Source: Massilia rhizosphaerae
Lineage (GTDB): Bacteria; Pseudomonadota; Gammaproteobacteria; Burkholderiales; Burkholderiaceae_D
Length of the DNA: 64,000 nucleotides
Reading direction: 5' to 3'
NCBI RefSeq assembly: GCF_016093545.1
Contig: NZ_JADKYX010000026.1
Coordinates: 45,347-109,346 of the forward strand
The translations under genes and the position numbers were made by a program. Under the pieces are notes generated by a model. It was not told the origin of the DNA. It did no database searches and worked only from the letters and a program-made list of their open reading frames with translations. Positions 43,431-51,754 of the stretch are shown one piece after another. How positions within the stretch are numbered: position 1 is the first letter of the stretch; each line of letters starts with the position of its first letter.

Positions 43431-46286
43431 TTATTTCGTCAGGACGAAGCCCTTGAGCTTCGAGAACGCGGTGTCCAGCAATTCCTTCTGCTGCGCGACG
43501 TGCTTGTCGGTGTAGCCGACGGCCGGCGACGCCGAAGCCGGACGGCCGGCGTACGCGAGACGCTGGCCGGTTTCCATGCTTTCGAACACGTTGTGCTGGA
43601 TCTGGAACCACGGGCCCTGGTTCTGCGGCTCGTCCTGCGCCCACACCACTTCGGTGACGTTCGAGAACTTCTTCAGTTCTGCCTGGAACGCCTTGTGCGG
43701 GAACGGATACAGCTGCTCGATGCGGACGATGGCGGTGTCCGTCGTGCCGCGCGTCTTGCGTGCGTTGACCAGGTCGTAGTACACCTTGCCCGAGCACACG
43801 ATCACGCGCTTGACCTTGTTGGCGTCGATCTTGTCGTCCTGTTCGCCGATGACGGTCTGGAAGCCGCCCTTGGCCAGGTCGGTCAGCGGCGAGCCGGCGT
43901 CCTTGTTACGCAGCAGCGACTTCGGCGTGAAGATGACGAGCGGCTTGCGGAACTGGCGCACCATCTGGCGGCGCAGCAGGTGGAAGATCTGCGCGGCCGT
44001 CGTCGGCTGCACGACTTGCATGTTGTGGTCGGCCGACAGCTGCAGGAAGCGCTCGATGCGCGCCGACGAGTGCTCCGGACCCTGGCCTTCATAGCCGTGC
44101 GGCAGCATCATCACGAGGCCCGACAGGCGGCCCCACTTCACTTCGCCCGACGCGATGAACTGGTCGATCACGACCTGCGCACCGTTCACGAAGTCGCCGA
44201 ACTGGCCTTCCCAGATCGTCAGCGTGTTCGGCTCGGCGGTCGAGTAGCCGTATTCGAAGCCCAGCACCGCTTCTTCCGACAGCACGGAGTCGATGACGGT
44301 GAACTGCGCCTGGTTTTCCGACACGTTGGCCAGCGGCAGGTAGATGCCCTGGTCCCAGCGCTCGCGGTTCTGGTCGTGCAGCACGGCGTGGCGGTGCACG
44401 AACGTGCCGCGGCCGGCGTCCTGGCCCGACAGGCGGACGGCGTAGCCCGAAGCCAGCAGCGATGCGTAGGCCAGGTGTTCGCCCATGCCCCAGTCGAGGT
44501 TCAGCTCGCCCTGGCCCATCTTGGCGCGGTCGGCCAGCACTTTTTCGACGAGCGAGTGCAGCTTGAAGTTTTCCGGCACGGTCGTGACGCGCTGGGCCAG
44601 GCGTTTCAGCTCGGTCAGCGGCACGGCGGTGTCGGCGGAGTCCGTCCACTTCTTGTTCAGGAACGGCGCCCAGTCGACGGCGTACTTGTTCTTGAAGTCG
44701 GTCAGGACCGGATCCACGGTGTGCTTGCCGGCGTCCATCGCGTTGCGGTAGGCGGCCACCAGCGCATCGCCGTCCTCGGCACCGATGGTGCCCTGCGCGG
44801 ACAGCTTGTCCGCGTACAGCTTGCGGGTACCCGGGTGCTTGGCGATCTTCTTGTACATCAGCGGCTGGGTCAGGGCCGGGGTGTCCTGCTCGTTGTGGCC
44901 CAGCTTGCGGTAGCAGATCACGTCGACGACGATGTCCTTGTGGAACTCGGTGCGGTAGTCCATCGCGATCTGCGACGCCAGCACGACGGCTTCCGGATCG
45001 TCCGCGTTCACGTGCAGCACCGGCGCCTCGATCATCTTGACGACGTCCGTGCAGTACAGGGTCGAGCGCGCGTCGCGCGGGTCGGACGTGGTGAAGCCGA
45101 TCTGGTTGTTGATGACGATGTGGACCGTGCCGCCCGTGCCGTAGCCGCGGGTCTGCGCCAGGTTCAGCGTTTCCATCACGACGCCCTGGCCGGCGAAGGC
45201 GGCGTCGCCGTGCACCAGGATCGGCAGCACTTCCTTGCCCTGGCGGTCGCCGCGGCGGTCCATGCGCGCCTTGACCGAACCTTCCACGACCGGGTTGACG
45301 ATTTCCAGGTGCGACGGATTGAACGCCAGCGACAGGTGGACCGGGCCGCCCTGCGTCGAGATATCGCTCGAGAAGCCCTGGTGGTATTTGACGTCGCCGG
45401 CCGGCAGGTCGTCGGCGTGCTTGCCTTCGAATTCCTCGAACAGCTCGGACGGGGCCTTGCCCAGGGTGTTGACCAACACGTTCAGGCGGCCGCGGTGGGC
45501 CATGCCGATGACGATTTCCTGCACGCCTTGCGAACCGGCGCGGTGGATCACCTCGTCGATCGAGGCGATGAACGATTCGCCGCCTTCCAGCGAGAAGCGC
45601 TTGGCGCCGACGTACTTGGTGTGGAGGTAGCGCTCCAGGCCTTCGGCCGCGGTCAGGCGCTCGAGGATGTGTTTTTTCTTTTCAGCGGTGAAGCTCGGGG
45701 TCGAGCGGATCGACTCGAGCTTCTCCTGCAGCCAGCGCTTCTCGGTCGGATCGCTGACGTACATGAATTCTGCGCCGACGGAGCGGCAATAGGTGTCGCG
45801 CAACATGTTCAGCAGGTCGCGCAAGGACGCGGTCTCCTGGCCGAAATAGGTGTTGCTGATGTTGAACTTGGTGTCCAGGTCGGCTTCGGTGAAACCGTAG
45901 AACGACGGTTCCAGTTCCGGGATCGGCGGACGTTCCTGGCGCTGCAGCGGGTCCAGGTTGGCCCAGCGCGAGCCGAGGTAGCGGTAGGCGGCGATCAGCT
46001 GGGTCACGGCGACGCGCTTGCGGCCGAGCTCGGCGTCCGGCGAAGCGACGACGGTGCGCATCGGGCCCTGCTTCGCGCGTTCGGCGAAGGAGGCGATCAC
46101 GGACGAGTGGTCCACGTCCGGCTTGGCGGTGCCGTCGACGGCGGGCATGTGCTGCATCGCGTCGAAATAGGCGCGCCAGTTGTCCGGCACGGAACCCGGG
46201 TTGTTCAGGTACGCTTCGTACAACTCTTCCACGTACGGCGCATTACCGCCGAACAGGTACGAGTTGGCGTTATATTGTTGCATCAT
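43431..46286 (-). CDS. odhA: 2-oxoglutarate dehydrogenase E1
   Basis: A 951-aa thiamine diphosphate enzyme that decarboxylates 2-oxoglutarate in the TCA cycle. The N-terminal YLFGGNAPYVEELYEAYLNN is typical of E1o. The ThDP/Mg2+ motif (GDAAFAGQGVVMETLNLAQ ... NNQIGFTT) and the GMAHRGRLNVLVN segment are intact. The protein ends KLKGFVLTK. It starts two Met codons in a row at 46284-46286. The gap to the PepSY-type gene (46287-46586) holds the divergent promoters and a Fur box. Confidence 0.97.
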   Translation of the reverse strand: MMQQYNANSYLFGGNAPYVEELYEAYLNNPGSVPDNWRAYFDAMQHMPAVDGTAKPDVDHSSVIASFAERAKQGPMRTVVASPDAELGRKRVAVTQLIAAYRYLGSRWANLDPLQRQERPPIPELEPSFYGFTEADLDTKFNISNTYFGQETASLRDLLNMLRDTYCRSVGAEFMYVSDPTEKRWLQEKLESIRSTPSFTAEKKKHILERLTAAEGLERYLHTKYVGAKRFSLEGGESFIASIDEVIHRAGSQGVQEIVIGMAHRGRLNVLVNTLGKAPSELFEEFEGKHADDLPAGDVKYHQGFSSDISTQGGPVHLSLAFNPSHLEIVNPVVEGSVKARMDRRGDRQGKEVLPILVHGDAAFAGQGVVMETLNLAQTRGYGTGGTVHIVINNQIGFTTSDPRDARSTLYCTDVVKMIEAPVLHVNADDPEAVVLASQIAMDYRTEFHKDIVVDVICYRKLGHNEQDTPALTQPLMYKKIAKHPGTRKLYADKLSAQGTIGAEDGDALVAAYRNAMDAGKHTVDPVLTDFKNKYAVDWAPFLNKKWTDSADTAVPLTELKRLAQRVTTVPENFKLHSLVEKVLADRAKMGQGELNLDWGMGEHLAYASLLASGYAVRLSGQDAGRGTFVHRHAVLHDQNRERWDQGIYLPLANVSENQAQFTVIDSVLSEEAVLGFEYGYSTAEPNTLTIWEGQFGDFVNGAQVVIDQFIASGEVKWGRLSGLVMMLPHGYEGQGPEHSSARIERFLQLSADHNMQVVQPTTAAQIFHLLRRQMVRQFRKPLVIFTPKSLLRNKDAGSPLTDLAKGGFQTVIGEQDDKIDANKVKRVIVCSGKVYYDLVNARKTRGTTDTAIVRIEQLYPFPHKAFQAELKKFSNVTEVVWAQDEPQNQGPWFQIQHNVFESMETGQRLAYAGRPASASPAVGYTDKHVAQQKELLDTAFSKLKGFVLTK

Positions 46287-46292
46287 TCTTGC

Positions 46293-46592
46293 TCACCTTT
46301 CTTCGCGTTTCGCGAGTTTAGGGCGGGTTAATCTAACCTTCCGCGACACGGCCTGACCGGTTAGCGGATCGCACTTACTACATATCAAGTTGTGGGGGAA
46401 GGACTTTAAAGGCAAATCAATGCGGACGACCTGCCCATTTGCGCACGGTATTGTAACGCAAGGATAGGTCCGCCGCCGCCCCCGCATCGATATTTTATTC
46501 ATTCCGTTATTACTTTTTTTCATCTTGTCAACCCGATCATGAACCGCCGGGTTGACCCCATAAATGATAATCGTTATCATTTGCGCATGCAC
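46293..46592 (-). other. Doubtful small ORF ahead of odhA with two Cys pairs
   Basis: An open frame of up to 99 codons ends 6 bases before the odhA start. Its TGA lies within the region that would serve as the odhA ribosome-binding site (AAAGGTGA). The C-terminal part has CVTIPC and CSKC pairs, like a small zinc ribbon, and a basic end. Codon use is not GC-biased as in its neighbours, and most of the region must also carry the divergent promoters and Fur box. It could be a leader peptide, but a chance ORF is more likely. No other gene is seen in this gap. Confidence 0.2.
46562..46582. promoter_or_regulatory. Fur box
   Basis: Perfect inverted repeat AAATGATAA / TTATCATTT separated by TCG, closely matching the consensus GATAATGATAATCATTATC. 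It ends 4 bases before the start codon of the PepSY-type gene, so bound Fur-Fe2+ would block initiation or translation there. It implies iron-repressed expression of the 46587-50218 gene run. Confidence 0.85.
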
Positions 46593-47240
46593 CAGACCGG
46601 TTCACCGTCCTCTCCACCCGCCTCCACCCTCCGCCGCGCCGCCTGGCTGCGCCAGTTGCACCTATGGCACTGGATCAGCTCCGCGCTGTGCCTGATGGCC
46701 ATGCTGCTGTTCGCCGTCACGGGCTTTACCCTGAACCACGCGGCGCAGATCGAAGCGAAGCCCGTCGTCACGCGCCAGAAGGCCACGCTGCCGGCGCCGC
46801 TGCGCACGCGGCTGGCGGCATTCGCCGCCGGCCATGCCGACGCCGACGTGCCGCTGCCGGCGCCGCTTGCGGACTGGGCCGAGCAGACGTTCCCCGTGCA
46901 GGTCCGCGGCGTGCGCGCCGAATGGAGCGAGGAAGACGCCTACGTCGCCCTGCCCCGCCCCGGCGGCGACGCCTGGCTGCGCATCGGCGCCGACGGCCGC
47001 GCGGAATACGAAAGGACGGACCGCGGCTGGCTCGCGTGGCTGAACGACATGCACAAGGGCCGCAATGCCGGTCCCGTGTGGGGCTGGTTCATCGACGTGT
47101 TCGCCTTCGCCTGCGTCGTTTTCTGCGTCACCGGCTTCCTGATCCTCAAATACCACGCGGCCAACCGGCCGTCGACGTGGCCCGTGATCGGCTTGGGCAT
47201 CGTGCTGCCGGTCGTGCTGGCCCTGCTGTTCGTCCACTGA
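46587..47240 (+). CDS. PepSY-associated membrane protein
   Basis: A 217-aa inner-membrane protein with three helices: one near the N-terminus (WHWISSALCLMAMLLFAVTGFTL) and two at the C-terminus (WFIDVFAFACVVFCVTGFLIL and VIGLGIVLPVVLALLFV). A periplasmic loop lies between, with a PepSY-like fold. Histidines in the membrane segments (LHLWHW, LNHAAQ, NDMHKG) could hold heme, as in PepSY-TM ferric reductases. ATG 46587 lies right after the Fur box. It opens an iron-regulated run with a DUF2271 protein, ApbE and a flavin reductase. Confidence 0.85.
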   Translation: MHQTGSPSSPPASTLRRAAWLRQLHLWHWISSALCLMAMLLFAVTGFTLNHAAQIEAKPVVTRQKATLPAPLRTRLAAFAAGHADADVPLPAPLADWAEQTFPVQVRGVRAEWSEEDAYVALPRPGGDAWLRIGADGRAEYERTDRGWLAWLNDMHKGRNAGPVWGWFIDVFAFACVVFCVTGFLILKYHAANRPSTWPVIGLGIVLPVVLALLFVH

Positions 47241-47259
47241 TTCACCACCGAAAGCCGCC

Positions 47260-47772
47260 ATGAAACTGTCCCACTCGCTCGCCCTGACCCTGCCGCTCGC
47301 ATCCGGCTGGGCCATGGGCGCCGACCTCACCGTCAAGTTCGAACTGCCGCAACTGAACGTGGCCGAATACCACAAGCCCTATGTCGCGATCTGGATCGAA
47401 CGCGCGGACCAGGGCGTGGCGAACACGCTGGCCGTGCTGTACGACGTCCGGAAGCGCAACAACGGCGGCACCAAGTACGTCAAGGACCTGCGCACGTGGT
47501 GGCGCAAGGCCGGCCGCGACGTCACCCTGCCGCTGGACGGCGTGAGCGGCGCCACCCGCGCGGCGGGCGTGCAGACGCTGACCTTCCCTGCCGCCCGCGC
47601 CGGCCTGGACAAGCTGCCCGCGGGCGACTACAAGCTCGTGATCGAAGCCGCGCGCGAAGCGGGCGGGCGCGAACTGGTGCGCGTGCCGTTCCACTGGGCG
47701 CCGAACGCGAAGGTGGCCGCCGCCGCCGCGGGCAAGGAAGAACTGGGCGCCGTCTCGCTCGCCATCCAGTAA
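47260..47772 (+). CDS. DUF2271-family periplasmic protein
   Basis: A 170-aa exported protein. A signal peptide (ALTLPLASGWAMGA) leads into the DUF2271 domain: PYVAIWIERADQGVANTLAVLYDV, RTWWRKAGRDVTLPLDGVSGATRAAG and ADYK-like repeats. DUF2271 proteins occur beside PepSY-membrane and ApbE genes in iron-regulated loci. The exact role is unknown; it may support flavin or metal handling in the periplasm. It starts 19 bases after the PepSY-type gene and belongs to the same unit. Confidence 0.85.
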   Translation: MKLSHSLALTLPLASGWAMGADLTVKFELPQLNVAEYHKPYVAIWIERADQGVANTLAVLYDVRKRNNGGTKYVKDLRTWWRKAGRDVTLPLDGVSGATRAAGVQTLTFPAARAGLDKLPAGDYKLVIEAAREAGGRELVRVPFHWAPNAKVAAAAAGKEELGAVSLAIQ

Positions 47773-47782
47773 GGAGACCGGC

Positions 47783-47857
47783 ATGCACATCCGGCGAATC
47801 GCCGTCGCCCTGAAGCGCTACAGTCATTCGGCCGCGTTCGAGATCCTGCCGGAGTAA
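47783..47857 (+). CDS. Possible 24-aa small protein
   Basis: ATG with AAGGAG seven bases upstream opens a 24-codon frame (MHIRRIAVALKRYSHSAAFE, then ILPE) between the DUF2271 and apbE genes. Its stop TAA lies 7 bases before the apbE start, and GGAG at its end can serve apbE. Codon use is GC-rich like its neighbours. It may be a real peptide or only a coupling element. No family is recognised. Confidence 0.45.
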   Translation: MHIRRIAVALKRYSHSAAFEILPE

Positions 47858-47864
47858 GTCCGCT

Positions 47865-48872
47865 TTGTCCGACCTGGAACGCGCCGTCCTGATCCCGCAC
47901 GACCTCGACCCGGCCATGCCGGCGCCGGGCAGCCGCGTGCGCGCGTTCGGCGGCGCGAGCATGGGCACGACGTGGTCGGCCCGCGTCGCCATGAACGGCG
48001 GCGGCGATCCCGCGCCGGCGCTGCAGGCCGAGCTGGATGCGCTGGTCGCGCAGATGAGCCACTGGGAACCCGATTCGCTCCTGTCCCGCTACAACCGCGC
48101 GCCGGCCGGCACGTGGGTCGACCTGCCGGCGCAATTCTTCGACGTGATGGATGCCGCGCTGCGCGCGATGGACGCCAGCGGCGGCGCCTACGATCCGGCC
48201 GCGGGCGCCCTCGTCGAGCTGTGGGGCTTCGGTCCCGCGCGGCGCTACGACCAGGCCGGCTTCTACGCCCCGGACGCCGCGGCTGTCGCGCGCGTGCAGG
48301 CGCGGCGCGCGAGCGCGCGCGTGGAGCTCGACCGCGCGGGCCGGCGCCTGCTGCAGCCGGGCGGCGCGGTGCTGGACTTGTCCTCCATCGCCAAAGGGTA
48401 CGCCGTCGACCGCCTCGCGCGGTGCCTGGAACGGCGCGGCCTGCGCCACCACCTCGTCGAAGTGGGCGGCGAGCTGCGCGGCGCGGGCGTGAAGCCGGAC
48501 GGGCAGCCGTGGTGGGTCGACATCGAGGGCGTGCCGGATGCCGCTGCGCCGCAAGCCATCGTCGCGCTGCACGGCCTGGCCATCGCCACGTCGGGCGACT
48601 ACCGCCAGTACTTCACGCACGACCGGCGCCGCATGTCGCACACGCTCGATCCGCGCACCGGCCGGCCCGTCGCCAACGGCGTCGCCGCGGTGACGGTGCT
48701 GGCGCCCACGTGCATGGCGGCCGACGCGGCGTCGACGGTCCTCACGGTGCTCGGCCCCGTCGACGGCCTCGCGTTCGCCGAGCGGCACGCGCTGGCCGCG
48801 CGCTTCCTCGTGCGCCGCGCGGGCGCGCTGGACGAGATCCGGACGGCGGCATGGAAAGCGCTGCTGCAATGA
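47865..48872 (+). CDS. apbE: FAD:protein FMN transferase (ApbE family)
   Basis: A 335-aa ApbE-type enzyme that attaches FMN covalently to Thr or Ser of target proteins. GGASMGTTWSARV is the family start, LSSIAKGYAVDRLARCLE and VEVGGELRG bind FAD, and SHTLDPRTGRPVANGVAAVTVL is the C-terminal signature. The translation start is a TTG at 47865. Unlike many ApbE proteins it has no evident lipobox or signal peptide, so a cytosolic site or a missed start is possible. The next gene overlaps by 4 bases (ATGA). Confidence 0.92.
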   Translation: MSDLERAVLIPHDLDPAMPAPGSRVRAFGGASMGTTWSARVAMNGGGDPAPALQAELDALVAQMSHWEPDSLLSRYNRAPAGTWVDLPAQFFDVMDAALRAMDASGGAYDPAAGALVELWGFGPARRYDQAGFYAPDAAAVARVQARRASARVELDRAGRRLLQPGGAVLDLSSIAKGYAVDRLARCLERRGLRHHLVEVGGELRGAGVKPDGQPWWVDIEGVPDAAAPQAIVALHGLAIATSGDYRQYFTHDRRRMSHTLDPRTGRPVANGVAAVTVLAPTCMAADAASTVLTVLGPVDGLAFAERHALAARFLVRRAGALDEIRTAAWKALLQ

Positions 48873-50218
48873 CGGCGCTGCTCACGACGGACCCGCTGCG
48901 CCTCGGCGGCGCCCTGCTGCTGTCCGCGGGCTGGCTCACCCTCAGCGCGGGCGTGTGGCGCGCGCGGCGGACCAGCAGCCGATCCGACACCGGCGACGCC
49001 GACTGGCTCGTCGTCCACGCCAGCCAGACGGGCAGCGCGGAAGCGCTCGCGCAGCGCACCGCGGCACTGCTCGCGACGGGCGGCCTGGCGGCGCGCGCCC
49101 TGTGCATCTCGCGGCTGGACCGCGGCCGGCTCGCATCCGCCACGCGCGTGCTGTTCGTCGCCAGCACATACGGCGAAGGCGATCCGCCCGACACGGCCGC
49201 GCGCTTCGCCGGCCTGTTGACGACGGCCGGCATCGACCTCGCGCACCTGCACTACGCCGTGCTCGCGCTGGGCGACAGGCACTACGCCAATTACTGCGGC
49301 TTCGGCCGCACGCTGGATGCGTGGCTCGCGCAACGGGGCGCGACGCGGCTGTTCGACCGCATCGACGTCGACCGCGGCGACGCCCGCGCGCTGGCCGCGT
49401 GGCAGCACCACGTGGGGCGCCTGGCCGGCACGGTCGACGCGCCCGACTGGGACGCGCCGGCCTACGGCGACTGGCGCATCGTCGCGCGGACCCTGGAAAA
49501 TCCCGGCAGCGCCGGCGCCCCGTTGTACCGCGTCGCGCTGGCACCCGCCGTGGGCGCGCTGCCCGCGTGGGAAGCGGGCGACCTGGCCCAGGTCGCGCCG
49601 CCGGACGATCCGGACCATCCGCGCGAATACTCGATCGCGTCGCTGCCGGGCGAAGGCCGGCTGGAACTGCTGGTGCGCCTGCAGGCGCGAGACGACGGCA
49701 GCCCGGGCGCGGCGTCGAGCTGGCTGTGCACGCGGGCCGGCGGCACCGACGCCGTCCACCTGCGCCTGCGCGCGCACGCGCGCTTCCGCCTGGGCGCGAA
49801 TGCCGGGCGGCCGCTGGTCGCCATCGGCAACGGCAGCGGCCTCGCGGGACTGCGCGGCCTGCTCAAGGCGCGCATCGACGCTGGACGGCACGACAACTGG
49901 CTGCTGTTCGGCGAACGCAACCAGATCCACGATTTCCTGCTGCGCGACGAATTGCAGGCGTGGCGCGACAGCGGCCGGCTGGCGCACCTGGACCTCGCGT
50001 TCTCGCGCGACCAGGCCGCGCGCCGCTACGTGCAGGACGTGCTGCGCGACGAAGCGGCGCGCGTGCGCGACTGGGTGGAACGCGGCGCCGCGATCTACGT
50101 ATGCGGCAGCCTGCAGGGCATGGCCGGCGGCGTGCACGAGGCGCTCGCCGCGATCCTCGGCGAACAAGCGCTGGAGCGGCTGGCGAACGAGGGCCGCTAC
50201 CGGCGCGACGTCTACTGA
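48869..50218 (+). CDS. Membrane-anchored flavodoxin/ferredoxin-NADP reductase-type protein
   Basis: A 449-aa CysJ-like diflavin reductase. A membrane helix (LGGALLLSAGWLTLSAGVW) is followed by a flavodoxin domain (VVHASQTGSAEALAQRTA; STYGEGDPPD), a FAD-binding region (REYSIASLPGEGRLELLVR) and an NADPH-binding part (ATGNGSGLAG-type, then YVCGSLQGMAGGVHEAL). It would pass electrons from NADPH through FAD and FMN. In this iron-regulated run a ferric reductase or sulfite-reductase-like role is likely. It is coupled to apbE and its end overlaps the esterase gene by 7 bases. Confidence 0.88.
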   Translation: MTALLTTDPLRLGGALLLSAGWLTLSAGVWRARRTSSRSDTGDADWLVVHASQTGSAEALAQRTAALLATGGLAARALCISRLDRGRLASATRVLFVASTYGEGDPPDTAARFAGLLTTAGIDLAHLHYAVLALGDRHYANYCGFGRTLDAWLAQRGATRLFDRIDVDRGDARALAAWQHHVGRLAGTVDAPDWDAPAYGDWRIVARTLENPGSAGAPLYRVALAPAVGALPAWEAGDLAQVAPPDDPDHPREYSIASLPGEGRLELLVRLQARDDGSPGAASSWLCTRAGGTDAVHLRLRAHARFRLGANAGRPLVAIGNGSGLAGLRGLLKARIDAGRHDNWLLFGERNQIHDFLLRDELQAWRDSGRLAHLDLAFSRDQAARRYVQDVLRDEAARVRDWVERGAAIYVCGSLQGMAGGVHEALAAILGEQALERLANEGRYRRDVY

Positions 50219-51645
50219 GCGTGCGCGACCGTCGTCGCGTCGATCTCCGGTCCCCACGGATCGCGCCCGGCAACCGGCTTGCCGCTGGCCGCGAAGTCCA
50301 TGATCACGTCCTGGTCGCCCGCGTAGCGCGGCCACGCCGGCAGCGCGCGGCCGTTCGGATCACCCTTCTTCGCGAAGTTGACGAGGTAGGCGCTCATCGC
50401 GCGGCCCATCGCGACGTCCTTCTTCGTGGCCGCGGCGCCGTATTTGACGTCGACCGTCGCGAAGAAATACGGGATGTCGCTCGCGTGCTGCGCGCCGGGT
50501 TGGCCTATGCTGTCGGCCACGTACGAGAAGCGGTACGCGTACACGGGCACGCCCTGGGCGGCGAGGCGGCGCGCCAGGCTGCGCGCGCCCGCGACCATGA
50601 AGCCGGTCCTGCCGCCGATGTCCGCGCTCGTCGCGCCGATCATCACGGGCACCCTGGCGAAGCGGCCCGCCGCGAACGCGGCGCCCGCGTCGACGGCCAC
50701 CTTGCCGTCCGCGAACGGGCCGAAATACGTGGACGGATCCTGCGGCGCGCGGTTGGCCAGGTTCATGCCGTCGACGACCTGGTCGGCCGGCAGCGCGCGC
50801 AGTTTCTCGAGCGCGTGCGGATCGTCGGCCGCGATGCCCTTGGCGCGCGCGAAATTCACGCCGACCTGTTCGACGGCCGCCAGGCCCGGATCGGGCGACG
50901 TGCCGTCGCCGCCGGACAGCACGACGGCCTTCGCGAACAGGCCCTGCGCCAGCGGCGACGTCAGCAGCGCGTTGACGGACATGCCGCCGGCCGATTCGCC
51001 GACGATCGTCACGTTGGACGCGTCGCCGCCGAACGCCGCCACGTTGCGCTTGACCCAGCGCAGCGCCGCCAGCTGGTCCATATAGCCGTAGTTGCCGAGC
51101 GCCTCGCCGTCCGCCCGTTGCGTGAGCTGCGGATGGGCGAAGAAACCGAAGCGGCCCAGCCGGTAGTTGAAGCTGACGAGGACGACACCCTGTTTCGCCA
51201 GCGCGGCGCCGGCATACGTCGGCGGCGACGAACCGCCGTTGACGAAGCCGCCGCCGTAGATCCACACGATCACGGGCAGCCTGGCCGACGCCCTGGCCTT
51301 GGCCGGACGCCACACGTTCACGTACAGGCAGTCCTCGGCCGGCGGCGTGCCGAGCGGCGCGGCGTCGCTGGGGAAAGGCAGTTGCATGCAGTCGTTGCCG
51401 TACGCCGTGGCCTCGCGCACGCCGGACCACGGCGCGGGCGGCTGCGGCGCGCGCCAGCGCAGGTCGCCCACGGGCGGCGCGGCGAACGGAATCCCCTTCC
51501 AGCTGGCCACGCCCCCGGCGACGGCGCCCTGCACCTTGCCCGCGTCGGTGGCGACGACCGGGCCGCCGTGCGCGCCGGCCGGGGCCGTGGCGAACATCGC
51601 AGTTACCGCTAACATCAACAGGGGAAGCGCGCGTGGACGGTGCAT
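50212..51645 (-). CDS. Type B carboxylesterase
   Basis: A 477-aa secreted or periplasmic esterase (signal peptide ending APAGA). The alpha/beta-hydrolase core has the nucleophile motif GESAGGMS, an oxyanion-hole GGGFVNGGSS, and the acid/His parts further on (ASDIPYFFAT near the C-terminus). Type B carboxylesterases cleave short ester bonds of varied substrates. The start was set at MHRPRALPLL, where the signal peptide begins; the upstream frame is a shadow. It converges with the flavoprotein gene. Confidence 0.9.
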   Translation of the reverse strand: MHRPRALPLLMLAVTAMFATAPAGAHGGPVVATDAGKVQGAVAGGVASWKGIPFAAPPVGDLRWRAPQPPAPWSGVREATAYGNDCMQLPFPSDAAPLGTPPAEDCLYVNVWRPAKARASARLPVIVWIYGGGFVNGGSSPPTYAGAALAKQGVVLVSFNYRLGRFGFFAHPQLTQRADGEALGNYGYMDQLAALRWVKRNVAAFGGDASNVTIVGESAGGMSVNALLTSPLAQGLFAKAVVLSGGDGTSPDPGLAAVEQVGVNFARAKGIAADDPHALEKLRALPADQVVDGMNLANRAPQDPSTYFGPFADGKVAVDAGAAFAAGRFARVPVMIGATSADIGGRTGFMVAGARSLARRLAAQGVPVYAYRFSYVADSIGQPGAQHASDIPYFFATVDVKYGAAATKKDVAMGRAMSAYLVNFAKKGDPNGRALPAWPRYAGDQDVIMDFAASGKPVAGRDPWGPEIDATTVAHAQ

Positions 51646-51754
51646 GAACAGTCTCCTTGATTCTCGTATGGGAATGCGCTCGATGCTAATGACGGGATGT
51701 CGGTTCGTCAATGAGCACACGTAATAGTTGCCCCGGCGGCAATAGAATGCGAGC

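Noticed and set aside
43377..46331. 984-aa plus-strand frame opposite odhA
   Set aside because: Antisense shadow of a GC-rich gene; no motifs.
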